Origin: Nitrososphaerota archaeon
GTDB lineage: Archaea > Thermoproteota > Nitrososphaeria_A > Caldarchaeales > JAVZCJ01
Assembly (NCBI GenBank): GCA_038874475.1
Contig: JAVZCJ010000004.1
Coordinates: 72,127-105,492, forward strand
Length of the DNA stretch: 33,366 nt
Reading direction: 5' to 3'
Below, piece after piece: positions 23,830 through 31,714 of this stretch. Numbering within the stretch: the stretch's first letter is position 1; each line of letters opens with the position of its first letter. Made by a program: the position numbers and the translations under genes. The notes under the pieces are model-generated. The model had not been told where the DNA came from. It made no database searches and saw only the letters and a program-made list of their open reading frames with translations.

Positions 23830-24873
23830 ATGGAAAATGAAATTAAAGTAATACTTTGTGGGCTTGGTCCAATGGGGAAATTAATTGCAAAAGAAATTTT
23901 GGAGAAAAAAGGAGTGAGAATAGTCGGTGCTGTTGATGTAGCAAAAGAAATGGTTAATAAGGATCTTGGAGAGATACTAGAGTTAGGTAAAACTCTTGGT
24001 ATAAAGGTTACTAATGATTTGGAAGGTCTTCTTTCTGATATTGAAGCGGATGTGGCAATAGTCGCAACCAGTTCTTATCTAAAGGATGTTTATCCACAAA
24101 TAGCATTATTTGTGAAAGCAGGAATTAATGTGATATCTACATGTGAAGAACTTTCTTATCCATATTACAAATATCCTGCGCTATCAAATGAAATCGATTT
24201 ATTGGCTAAAAAGCATCATGTAACAATACTTGGGACTGGAATTAATCCTGGATACTTAATGGATACCTTACCAATAACTCTTACTGGAGTTTGTAAACAT
24301 GTAGATAGCATTAAAGTAACAAGGATGATGAATTCATCTAAACGTAGAGTCTCTTATCAAAAAAAGATAGGAACGGGATTAACTCCTGAAGAATTCAAAA
24401 AAATGGTTAATGAGAAAAAGATAACTGGGCATGTAGGCTTATTAGAATCAATAGCCATGATTGCTGCTGCATTAGAATGGAAACTTGATGAAATAAAAGA
24501 ACTACCGCCTGAGCCAGTTATAGCTGAAAAGGAAATATTAACTTCTTATACGACCATCAAAGTGGGTCATGTATGTGGTTTGAAGAGTATAGCACATGGA
24601 ATTAAAGCTGGGAGACCTGTTATAATTCTTGAATTCATTTCTCATGCAGCTGTAGAAGAAGAATATGATGCTATTTTAATTGATGGAGTACCAAAAGTAT
24701 ATGAAAAAATAGCTGGTGGAATTCATGGAGACATAGGAACCGCTGCTATAGTTATTAATATGATTCCTAAATTACTTAATGCTAACCCAGGCTTACTTAC
24801 AATGAAAGATTTGCCTTTACCATCAGCTGCTATCGAGGATCTGAGAGTTTATCTCAACTGGAAGAGATGCTAA
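23830..24873 (+). CDS. 2,4-diaminopentanoate dehydrogenase-like NAD(P)-dependent enzyme
   Basis: The 347-residue protein has a Rossmann fold (G-L-G-P-M-G at 11-16) related to dihydrodipicolinate reductase and a C-terminal domain as in 2,4-diaminopentanoate dehydrogenase, with T-G-I-N-P-G-Y-L-M-D, G-H-V-G-L-L-E-S and the family ending N-P-G-L-L-T-M-K-D-L-P-L-P. The characterised enzyme oxidatively deaminates 2,4-diaminopentanoate in ornithine fermentation, but its usual partners (ornithine aminomutase, AKP thiolase) are not present, so the true substrate is likely a related amino compound. It lies between livF and the convergent livG and probably has its own promoter (TTTAAATATG around 23780). 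Confidence 0.8.
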   Translation: MENEIKVILCGLGPMGKLIAKEILEKKGVRIVGAVDVAKEMVNKDLGEILELGKTLGIKVTNDLEGLLSDIEADVAIVATSSYLKDVYPQIALFVKAGINVISTCEELSYPYYKYPALSNEIDLLAKKHHVTILGTGINPGYLMDTLPITLTGVCKHVDSIKVTRMMNSSKRRVSYQKKIGTGLTPEEFKKMVNEKKITGHVGLLESIAMIAAALEWKLDEIKELPPEPVIAEKEILTSYTTIKVGHVCGLKSIAHGIKAGRPVIILEFISHAAVEEEYDAILIDGVPKVYEKIAGGIHGDIGTAAIVINMIPKLLNANPGLLTMKDLPLPSAAIEDLRVYLNWKRC

Positions 24874-25001
24874 AAAGATCCTTTTTTAAGGTTACATCTT
24901 TATAGCATATTAATGTATATCTGGTTTATAAATGTTTATATTCTTTATTCTCATTTTTCTTTTGATTCTAAGAGTGAGGGTTAGAAAACTAAAGGCTTTT
25001 A

Positions 25002-25030
25002 TTTTTATCATTCATTTTTTATGATAAAAA
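25002..25030. terminator. Hairpin between convergent genes, likely bidirectional terminator
   Basis: TTTTTATCAT and ATGATAAAAA form a 10-bp stem around a T-rich 9-base loop. It lies between the ends of the dehydrogenase gene (24873) and livG (25056), giving T runs on either strand. Confidence 0.4.
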
Positions 25031-25055
25031 AATTAGTGTATTTCGAGACATTCTT

Positions 25056-25769
25056 TTATACTTCTACTTTACCTAAATAAGCTTCAATTACTCTCTCATT
25101 ATATCTGATTTCTTCAGGCGATCCCTCGGCAATTTTTTTACCAGCATCTAACACCATTATTTTTTCACATATGCCCATAACGAAAGGGATATTATGCTCT
25201 ACTATAAGGAAAGTTTTGCCATAATCATTTCTTAACTCTTTAATAATATCGTTTACTCTTTTTACCATTACTGGATTTAGACCTCCTACAGGTTCATCAA
25301 GTAAAATAAGATCTGGATTGCCCATGAGTACTAAAGCAAACTCTAGCATTCTTTGTTGTCCATAAGATAAGTTTCCTGCATATTCATCTTTTAAATGATA
25401 TAAATCGAAAAACTTTAATAATTCGATTGCTCTTTCTTGAATTTTCTCTTTCTCTTGTGTATAGATTAGTGGAATTTTAAGATTTTCAATTACACTTATT
25501 CTTTTAAATATTCGGGTATTTTGAAATAGCATAGCAATACCCTTTCGTACAATTTGATGCGTTTTTAAACCATTAATACACTCATTTTTAAAATATATAT
25601 TTCCAGAATCTGGTTTTTCAAAAGCCATAATTATATTAAGAATTGTTGATTTTCCTGATCCATTAGGTCCTATTAACCCAAAAATTCGTTTTTCTTTTAC
25701 TTCAAATGAGCAATTATCAACAGCTTTTATTCCACCAAATCTCTTAGTTAAATTTGTTACTTTTAACAC
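25056..25769 (-). CDS. livG: Branched-chain amino acid-type ABC transporter ATPase (LivG-like)
   Basis: An ABC ATPase of about 237 residues with Walker A G-P-N-G-S-G-K-S-T (34-42), signature L-S-Y-G-Q-Q (134-139), Walker B L-I-L-L-D-E-P, and the LivG feature P-V-G-G-L-N-P after it. The GTG at 25769 is chosen because AGGAGG lies nine bases upstream and M-L-K-V-T-N-L-T-K-R-F-G-G is the normal family start; the ATG at 25778 directly touches that ribosome site. The stop of livM overlaps the same AGGAGG, so translation is coupled. It is the last gene of the minus-strand Liv operon. Confidence 0.9.
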   Translation of the reverse strand: MLKVTNLTKRFGGIKAVDNCSFEVKEKRIFGLIGPNGSGKSTILNIIMAFEKPDSGNIYFKNECINGLKTHQIVRKGIAMLFQNTRIFKRISVIENLKIPLIYTQEKEKIQERAIELLKFFDLYHLKDEYAGNLSYGQQRMLEFALVLMGNPDLILLDEPVGGLNPVMVKRVNDIIKELRNDYGKTFLIVEHNIPFVMGICEKIMVLDAGKKIAEGSPEEIRYNERVIEAYLGKVEV

Positions 25770-25782
25770 ACTTATCATCCTC

Positions 25783-26763
25783 CTAATGAGTATTTTTGAT
25801 CTTTTTAATTTTTAGATTATTGAATATATTTATTTTTAAGTGTGGAGTACTTTTTATAGCTTCAAAAAGTTGGGCAATTCCACCTGAAAAGAACAGTATT
25901 ATCAAAATTATGATAATGCTAGTAATAACCAAGTTGTATACTACACCTAAAAAGCGTAAAGATTCTATTAAACTATACAAAACTATTGTACCGATTATAG
26001 GACCTATAATTGTACCCTTCCCTCCAACAAGAGTCATGGCCATAATTAAACAAGAATTAGCACTTGCCATTATAGTTGGAGTAACAATAACAACATAATG
26101 AGCATAAAGAGCCCCTCCTAAGCCAGCAAGGAAAGCACTAATAAAAAATGCTAAAACTTTAAAAAATGTGGTATTTATGCCACAAGCACTAGCCAATACT
26201 TCATCTTCCCTAATAGTTTGAAAGGCTAAACCTATTCTAGACTTTATTATATAATATGCAAAGAGAACGCATATGGCCATTATACATAAACAAAGAAGAT
26301 AACATTGCAATGAATCGTTAAGAAGGGGGGAAAATCTATACAAACCATAAGGTCCATTAGTTACCTCAACCCAATTATTTGCTATCAATCTAAATGTTTC
26401 AGAGATAGCTATCGTGCTTACTACAAAATAGGGGCCCCTAAGCCTAAGGGCTGGAAGAGCAAAAACCAATCCTATAAATGCACTAAAAAATCCTCCTGCA
26501 ATTATGCATAGCCATACAGAAAGGCCAAAATTTAAATTTAATAAAGCCGAAGTATAAGCTCCTATACCCATCAATGCAGCATGACCGAAAGACAATTGAC
26601 CCGTAAACCCGTATAATATATCCCAGCTGACTGCTATTATGCTATATATAGCCATTATGCCAAAAATACGTAACAAATAGTCATTCATATATAGAATAGG
26701 AAAAATAAATATTACGATATTTATTATAAAAAATATGATATTTCTAATTTTTGGGGCTCCCAT
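25783..26763 (-). CDS. livM: Branched-chain amino acid-type ABC transporter permease (LivM-like)
   Basis: Membrane subunit of 326 residues with about nine helices. It carries the LivM signature G-Q-L-S-F-G-H-A-A-L-M-G-I-G-A-Y, the R-L-R-G-P-Y-F-V-V-S-T stretch and the ATPase-contact loop G-L-A-F-Q-T-I-R-E-D-E-V-L-A-S-A-C-G-I-N. It starts four bases after the livH stop; GGGTG in the end of livH serves as its ribosome site. Confidence 0.92.
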   Translation of the reverse strand: MGAPKIRNIIFFIINIVIFIFPILYMNDYLLRIFGIMAIYSIIAVSWDILYGFTGQLSFGHAALMGIGAYTSALLNLNFGLSVWLCIIAGGFFSAFIGLVFALPALRLRGPYFVVSTIAISETFRLIANNWVEVTNGPYGLYRFSPLLNDSLQCYLLCLCIMAICVLFAYYIIKSRIGLAFQTIREDEVLASACGINTTFFKVLAFFISAFLAGLGGALYAHYVVIVTPTIMASANSCLIMAMTLVGGKGTIIGPIIGTIVLYSLIESLRFLGVVYNLVITSIIIILIILFFSGGIAQLFEAIKSTPHLKINIFNNLKIKKIKNTH

Positions 26764-26767
26764 TTTT

Positions 26768-27649
26768 TTACACCCTAACTTCTTTTCCTAAAAGTCCCTC
26801 ATGTTTAAAAAATAATATGACAATCATTAGTAAGAGACCTATCACATCTCTAAATCCTCCCTTAATAACAAATACAGATAAAGATTCTACCGTTCCTAAT
26901 AATAAAGCAGCTAATATTGTTCCGATAAGATTACCCATGCCTCCGATTATTACCACCGCAAATGATTTTGTAAGATAATATGCACCTTGATAAGGCGTCA
27001 TTGCATACATCGGAGCTAGAAGCCATCCTGCCACAGCTGCTAATACTACACTTAATCCAAAAGTGATTTTATAAATGCGATGAGCATTTATACCTAATGT
27101 CCATGCCAATGGAGCATTCTGACTTACTGCACGAATAGCTTTGCCGATCATGGATAATTTAAGAAATAGGAATAAAATTATTATTCCAAAAATAGCAATA
27201 ACAGAAGAAGTTACACGTTGTAAACCAATAGAAATCCCAAAGAAAGATAATGTCCCTTCTATTCTAAATCCTGAGCTAAAAGGATATGCTCCCCAAATAC
27301 TTAACATAGTACTTTCAAGAATGATTGAAAGTGCATAAGTAATTATAAGAGAAGTATCCCCTTCACTCCCTCTAAGGCGAGGGTATTCAAGTAGACATTT
27401 ATTTATAATCAACCCTAAAATAAAAAACATAAATAAATATAAAGGAATAAGAAGTATAATAGGAATATTAAACCAAATATACAAAGTGCTTAATATGTAG
27501 ACACCCATCACGATCATAGCACCATGAGCAAAATTAACAACACGCATTACTCCAAAAATAAGTGCAAGTCCTAAACCCATTAAACCATAAAGACAACCTA
27601 ATAAGAGACCATTAATTATTTGTTGGATTAGTAAAGTTATATCAAGCAA
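26768..27649 (-). CDS. livH: Branched-chain amino acid-type ABC transporter permease (LivH-like)
   Basis: The 293-residue partner permease begins with the LivH hallmark G-L-L-L-G-C-L-Y-G-L-M-G-L-G-L-A-L-I-F-G and V-V-N-F-A-H-G, and has the contact loop I-R-A-V-S-Q-N-A-P-L-A-W-T-L-G-I-N. The start is a TTG at 27649 with GAGGG eight bases upstream; there is no suitable ATG without loss of the first helix. It follows the amidohydrolase-fold gene by 68 bases on the same strand, so the operon order is K, amidohydrolase, H, M, G. Confidence 0.92.
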   Translation of the reverse strand: MLDITLLIQQIINGLLLGCLYGLMGLGLALIFGVMRVVNFAHGAMIVMGVYILSTLYIWFNIPIILLIPLYLFMFFILGLIINKCLLEYPRLRGSEGDTSLIITYALSIILESTMLSIWGAYPFSSGFRIEGTLSFFGISIGLQRVTSSVIAIFGIIILFLFLKLSMIGKAIRAVSQNAPLAWTLGINAHRIYKITFGLSVVLAAVAGWLLAPMYAMTPYQGAYYLTKSFAVVIIGGMGNLIGTILAALLLGTVESLSVFVIKGGFRDVIGLLLMIVILFFKHEGLLGKEVRV

Positions 27650-27717
27650 CTGATAATCCCTCTAAATTTTTCATAAAAAGTTACTAATATACTTTTTCTA
27701 ATATTCCATCTTATTCA

Positions 27718-28737
27718 TTAAAGGCCTAGTAGCTTGGAGGCATTTTCTCCTAAAACAAGATCTTTCTCAGCTTCGCTTAGGAAATTACAATGTTTCCGTA
27801 CAAAGTCAATAGCTTGTCTATAAGTGCATGTTCGCATTAGCATTGGCATGTCTGATCCCCATACTAATTTTTCTGCTCCGACAGCTTTATAAGCTTCTTT
27901 CGTCATTTTTTGTGCTAAAGGATAAGGATATTCATCAAACTTATCAAATGCTAGTAAGTAACCTATTTCATACCAAACATTTGGTAGCTTTATAAGATTC
28001 AAGATCTTCTTCGGCATTTCCACATATTCTGGATCTTTAGGATCACGAATGTTTGAGCCCATTGTTGAAATTATTACTTTCAGATCTGGGAACTTCTTTA
28101 ATACTTTAATAGTTTTTGAAACTCGAGTTAAATATTGTTCAGCAGTAGGGGTGCGCCCCAACTCTAAGACCAATGGTACTTTCAAATGCAGAAGTTCATC
28201 CCAAAATGGAAAAAGATCTTCTTTATCAATATCTGGACAATGAGAAAACTCAAAGAAAAGCCCTTTTAGTCCCAGTTTCATTATACAGCGTCTTAATTCT
28301 TTTAATTGAGGCTCTTCTGATGCTTTGGACTCGTTTATTTGCGCCACAGCAGAAAATCTATTTGGCCACTTTTTTACACAATCAGCTAGATAATCGTTCA
28401 AGCGACCATAAAAATGATTTTGATAAAGTACAGCTTTATCAACCCCTACCCAATCCATATGAGCTAGCATATGCTCAGGCGGCCAAGCCATATCCACCAC
28501 AGTTGGAGGTAAGTATCTTAAGAAACATTTTCTACCATCTTTGATCCACTCTATTTTCCCATACTTCCCAACTTTCAACTGCACATTTTCATTTGGTCCA
28601 GGGAGTGGACCTTCATATATCATATGATTGGATGTACTTACTAATTTCTGAATATATTTAAGGTGTTCTTCGGGACTCTCATAACCTGATGCTTCATTTA
28701 ATGGTGGAAATGCATGTGCATGTATATCAATTATCAT
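27718..28737 (-). CDS. Amidohydrolase-2 fold protein with altered metal site, within Liv operon
   Basis: A 339-residue TIM-barrel protein of the amidohydrolase-2 (ACMSD/o-pyrocatechuate decarboxylase) family. The strand-1 H-A-H motif (H6, H8) and the strand-8 Asp in W-G-S-D-M-P (D296) are kept. The two middle His residues of the family are not visible: the expected l-H-x-G in strand 5 is L-E-L-G (E192) and the expected H-L-G in strand 6 is S-T-M-G (T225). Either the metal centre is rearranged, with Glu replacing His, or the enzyme works differently. Family members decarboxylate or hydrolyse small ring compounds and lactones. Its place between livK and livH implies that it acts on the imported compound. 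The ATG at 28737 has GGGG seven bases before it. Confidence 0.8.
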   Translation of the reverse strand: MIIDIHAHAFPPLNEASGYESPEEHLKYIQKLVSTSNHMIYEGPLPGPNENVQLKVGKYGKIEWIKDGRKCFLRYLPPTVVDMAWPPEHMLAHMDWVGVDKAVLYQNHFYGRLNDYLADCVKKWPNRFSAVAQINESKASEEPQLKELRRCIMKLGLKGLFFEFSHCPDIDKEDLFPFWDELLHLKVPLVLELGRTPTAEQYLTRVSKTIKVLKKFPDLKVIISTMGSNIRDPKDPEYVEMPKKILNLIKLPNVWYEIGYLLAFDKFDEYPYPLAQKMTKEAYKAVGAEKLVWGSDMPMLMRTCTYRQAIDFVRKHCNFLSEAEKDLVLGENASKLLGL

Positions 28738-28799
28738 ACATTTTCCCCTTATTATTTTTAAATTATTCTTAACAAAAATATCAATAAAAAAAAGGGAGT

Positions 28800-30185
28800 T
28801 TATGAGAACGTCATAGGAACGAAATCGGTTTCTTTTAGTTCTTGTGGCCAGATTATTAAGTGTTTACCGTTTCTTATTTGTCCAACTTCTAGAGTTGCAT
28901 ATGGACGTCTATGCGTGTCTTTTTCGAAATATATTGGACCTAATACTCCCATAATATTAACATTCAATAATGCCTCAGCAATAGCATCTGGTTCAAGTGA
29001 GTTAGCTTTTTTAATTGCTTCAAACATCGCTAAAGCTCCATCGTATGTTTGACTAGCTGCTCTTGTCCAATAACCATATTTCTTCTCCATTTTTTCAATA
29101 AATGGCATCGATAGTGGAGTAACCGGCCCTCTTTTAAAAACTATTTCAGCTATCCATAATTCATTTGTTGGAGAGGTTTCTGCTGCCCATCTTGGATCTA
29201 CGAAACTTCCGAACATAGCAGCTACAGGGATACGCATGTCCAACTCTTTCCATTGGTTTACAACGCTCCAACAACCAGTTCCCCCTATGATTAGTAATAA
29301 TAGATCTGGTTTTTCTGCTTTGATCGATGTTAACTCTGGAGTGAAGTCTGTAGTTCCTTGCTCAACAAGATATTCTGAGAATTTTATATCTGAAATTAGA
29401 CTGCTTGAAGTATTCTTGAAGGCAGACATAGCATCAAGTGAAGGTTCGTCATTCATAGACAAAATTGCAACTTTCTTAGGTTTATAATAATGAGCTACAC
29501 ATTGCGCCATAGTTACACCACGATCATCTGCTATGGGGGATGTTGAAAATATATATTTCATTTTTTCTTCTTTTATTCTTCTTGGTATTTGTGAGGATGT
29601 TGTAACAGTAGTTATGTACGGTATTTTATATTTCTCGATCAAATCCATACATCTAAGAAACATGCTGCTCATATAAGCTCCTACACCTACATTTATCTTA
29701 TCTATAGTCGCAGCTCTCTCTACTAATTCTACACCTTTCTCTGCCTTTCCTTCCGTGTCATATATAATAATATCAATCTTATACCTTTTTCCTTTAATAA
29801 CAAAACCTCCTGCTTCATTAATTTCCTCCGCAGCAATATATAAAGCATGAGCGCATGCCCATTCTTCTACGCTCCACTGTCCAGTTACACCTAATAATGT
29901 ACCTACTTTAATTGTTCCATCCCATGTATATGGAACTGTAGTTACAACTGTAGTAGGCATAACAGCTGTAGTAACAACCGTAGTAGGTTGAGGGGCTGTA
30001 GTTACAACCGTTGTTGGAGCTGGAACTGTAGTTACAACTGTAGTAGGTGTTGGAGGTGGTGGTTTTGTTAGTTCAGAAATACCATAACCAATTGCTGCAG
30101 CTGCACCTGCAACTACTGCACCTGCACCAATATATTTTATATACTTTCTCCTATCCATTTTCTCTTCTTTCTTTTCTTCTGACAT
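28800..30185 (-). CDS. livK: Branched-chain amino acid/amide-type ABC substrate-binding protein (LivK-like), Tat-exported
   Basis: The 461-residue protein has a twin-arginine signal (D-R-R-K-Y-I-K-Y at 11-18 followed by an Ala/Gly-rich helix), a Pro/Thr/Val linker with four 10-residue repeats (about 47-86), and a type I periplasmic-binding-protein domain starting I-K-V-G-T-L-L-G-V-T-G-Q-W. Typical landmarks are A-A-E-E-I-N-E-A-G-G and I-I-I-Y-D-T-E-G-K. Such proteins bind hydrophobic amino acids, amides, urea or aromatic acids; the ligand cannot be told. First gene of the minus-strand operon; a TATATATAA box near 30217 gives a very short leader. Confidence 0.9.
   Translation of the reverse strand: MSEEKKEEKMDRRKYIKYIGAGAVVAGAAAAIGYGISELTKPPPPTPTTVVTTVPAPTTVVTTAPQPTTVVTTAVMPTTVVTTVPYTWDGTIKVGTLLGVTGQWSVEEWACAHALYIAAEEINEAGGFVIKGKRYKIDIIIYDTEGKAEKGVELVERAATIDKINVGVGAYMSSMFLRCMDLIEKYKIPYITTVTTSSQIPRRIKEEKMKYIFSTSPIADDRGVTMAQCVAHYYKPKKVAILSMNDEPSLDAMSAFKNTSSSLISDIKFSEYLVEQGTTDFTPELTSIKAEKPDLLLLIIGGTGCWSVVNQWKELDMRIPVAAMFGSFVDPRWAAETSPTNELWIAEIVFKRGPVTPLSMPFIEKMEKKYGYWTRAASQTYDGALAMFEAIKKANSLEPDAIAEALLNVNIMGVLGPIYFEKDTHRRPYATLEVGQIRNGKHLIIWPQELKETDFVPMTFS
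29928..30047 (-). repeat. Four tandem 30-bp repeats coding the LivK linker
   Basis: Four copies of a 30-base unit encode P-T-T-V-V-T-T followed by three variable residues. The DNA copies differ at scattered positions, so they are old or drifting. The linker probably spaces the binding domain from the membrane and may be O-glycosylated on Thr. Confidence 0.8.
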
Positions 30186-30211
30186 TTTTAATCGTAAATA
30201 TATAACGCATT

Positions 30212-30221
30212 TTTATATATA
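30212..30221 (-). promoter_or_regulatory. TATA box of the Liv operon
   Basis: The minus strand reads CTTATATATAAAA; its centre is about 32 bases ahead of the livK ATG and predicts a leader of about 5 bases. A second TATA-like stretch at 30196-30205 is too close to the start. Confidence 0.5.
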
Positions 30222-30356
30222 AGTCTTTTGTATTTTAAAAAAAGAAATTTAACAAATCAGTTTAGTCTTATTTTTTTTAATTTTTCATTATTTTATGAAA
30301 TAATAAAAAAATTTCATATAAATTATAAGATTTTAAAATATTAAAGTCATTAAAAG

Positions 30357-30464
30357 ATGATGAAAAATGAAAGAGAAGATTTTCAACATTTTGTGAGTTG
30401 TTTAATAAAAGCTGCTAAAAATATTGATACTCATTATTTTAAATTACCTGTTACAAGAAAGTAG
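30357..30464 (+). pseudogene. Truncated 35-codon gene remnant
   Basis: From ATG at 30357: M-M-K-N-E-R-E-D-F-Q-H-F-V-S-C-L-I-K-A-A, then K-N-I-D-T-H-Y-F-K-L-P-V-T-R-K and stop. The I-D-x-H-Y-F-x-L-P-V string recalls the start of a longer family of uncharacterised proteins, so I think this is a cut-off N-terminus; that recollection is not checked. It overlaps the end of the zinc-finger gene on the other strand by 21 bases. Confidence 0.3.
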
Positions 30465-30767
30465 AATGGGATACCAGCATGAAAAATTAGCATAGCAAAA
30501 TAATGTAGTAGCACTTATTATTCCTAGGGGAAGAAGAAAGATTGTTATTATTCCCATGATTCCGATAAGGAAAAGTAAATTGGATGTTAATTTTGGAATA
30601 GTTATTCTCTTTATAGGTGGAGCTTTTTTACTTAAAATTTCATCAGCATGAATTTCACAATAAATTTTTCCATCTATAATGTAAGCACAAAGCTCGCATA
30701 AATTTTTATCGCATATGATACATTTTCCTATAGAACTTATGTAAGGGTGATTATGACATTTTTCCAT
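30444..30767 (-). CDS. B-box-type zinc-finger membrane protein
   Basis: A 107-residue protein with an N-terminal zinc-binding domain of B-box type: Cys4, His7, Cys16, Cys19, Cys24, Cys27, Cys37 and His40 in the expected order (G-K-C-I-I-C, L-C-E-L-C, Y-C-E-I-H). After a basic linker (about 45-60) one or two hydrophobic segments follow (about 62-100), so the zinc finger is anchored at the membrane. Small proteins of this layout are common in archaea and bacteria next to diverse genes, and their role is unknown. GGTAAT eight bases before the ATG is a weak ribosome site; the frame is clean. The last residues overlap the remnant gene on the other strand, so the natural C-terminus may have been altered. 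Confidence 0.75.
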   Translation of the reverse strand: MEKCHNHPYISSIGKCIICDKNLCELCAYIIDGKIYCEIHADEILSKKAPPIKRITIPKLTSNLLFLIGIMGIITIFLLPLGIISATTLFCYANFSCWYPILLSCNR

Positions 30768-30887
30768 TTATTACCTTTTTCTATATATTCTTAAAAATAT
30801 ATAAGCATATCGCATAACTATTGATTAAGAAAGACATTAAATATTTTATGTGAATTTTAATTATTTAAAAAAGAGAAAAATTTTTTA

Positions 30888-30983
30888 TGCCGCGGGCCAG
30901 ATTTGAACTGGCGACAACCCGGTCTTCAGCCGGGCGCTCTCTTTCCCCTTCTTTTAAACTCGTCCAGGCTGAGCTACCGCGGC
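30888..30983 (-). tRNA. tRNA-Phe (anticodon GAA) with an intron in the D loop
   Basis: Read on the minus strand: acceptor GCCGCGG/CCGCGGC, D stem GCTC/GAGC, anticodon stem CCCGG/CCGGG, loop CT-GAA-GA (anticodon at 30925-30927), variable loop TTGTC, T arm GCCAG-TTCAAAT-CTGGC, discriminator A. All stems are perfect. The D loop is 31 bases, where AGCCTGG plus two bases is normal, so about 22 bases (roughly 30942-30963) are an intron at a non-canonical site; the anticodon loop has none. CCA is not encoded. TTTATTTAAG about 30 bases upstream is a promoter candidate. Confidence 0.92.
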
Positions 30984-31103
30984 GTATTTCACAAAAGATA
31001 TTAAAGAATACTTAAATAAAAAATTTAATAAAGATTTATAGAAAGCATTTTCTTTTGAAAAGCAAAAATTTCTTAACTTTAATTGTTAATAAATCATCAT
31101 ATT

Positions 31104-31438
31104 CTAATTAAGAATAGCGACTTTCTTCATTTCTATTAAAAGATTATACTCTTTAGCAATTTTTCTTCTAAATACACTTTTTGTATAACTTCTTAATAAA
31201 TGTTGACACATAATCCTTTTGGTATAACCCATTTTTACCTAATGCACGTCTCACATATACAATTTCATTGGTTTCTTTTGAAAACCATGCATAGACGCCA
31301 ATTTTTTAGGTACGATATTTGTTTTCATCTTTTTGGATTATGTTTTTCTGCTTTTATAAGTTTTTCAGCATATTTAAAAGCATCATTTACTAACATTTTA
31401 GTTTTTTTAAACATAGGCCACTCTATCACTTCTTTCAT
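31104..31438 (-). pseudogene. Frameshifted GIY-YIG-type nuclease pseudogene
   Basis: Four minus-strand pieces in shifting frames make one protein: M-K-E-V-I-E-W-P-M-F-K-K-T-K from ATG at 31438 to H-N-P-K; then D-E-N-K-Y-R-T with a stop; then G-V-Y-A-W-F-S-K-E-T-N-E-I-V-Y-V-R-R-A-L-G-K-N-G-L-Y; then R-I-M-C-Q-H-L-L-R-S-Y-T-K-S-V-F-R-R-K to TAG at 31104. The G-V-Y ... Y-V-x-R-A-L ... G-L-Y-x-R-I ... Q-H-L order is that of a GIY-YIG nuclease domain. At least two frameshifts and one stop are present, at A-rich runs, so the gene is dead. It lies just upstream of tRNA-Phe. Sequencing error cannot cause all lesions unless the read quality is poor. Confidence 0.65.
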
Positions 31439-31676
31439 ATTATAATTTAAAAATTTATAAAATATTGCTTCATTTGTTTTTAATTATTTTAGAAATTTTA
31501 TTAAATCTACGATATTAATTTCTAATATGTACATAATTTCTATTTATTGATAGTTTTTTAATAATGATAGACCTTACTATTCATCTCTACATTGTATATT
31601 TAAACTTTTTTAACTAGAAATTTTTATTAGAAAGACTTAAAACTTGATCTATAAGAGTCATTTAACATAACACAAA

Positions 31677-31686
31677 ATTTATATAT
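31677..31686 (+). promoter_or_regulatory. TATA box of the ribose-type binding-protein gene
   Basis: AATTTATATA is centred about 33 bases before the ATG at 31715, giving a leader of about 7 bases. Apart from this element I see nothing in 31446-31714. Confidence 0.5.
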
Positions 31687-31714
31687 TGGAATGTAAAAAT
31701 TTCTTTGAATTGAA

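Noticed and set aside
31200-31445. Plus-strand frame of 81 codons
   Set aside because: It is the reverse shadow of the GIY-YIG pseudogene; its translation is rich in His/Phe and has no promoter or ribosome site.
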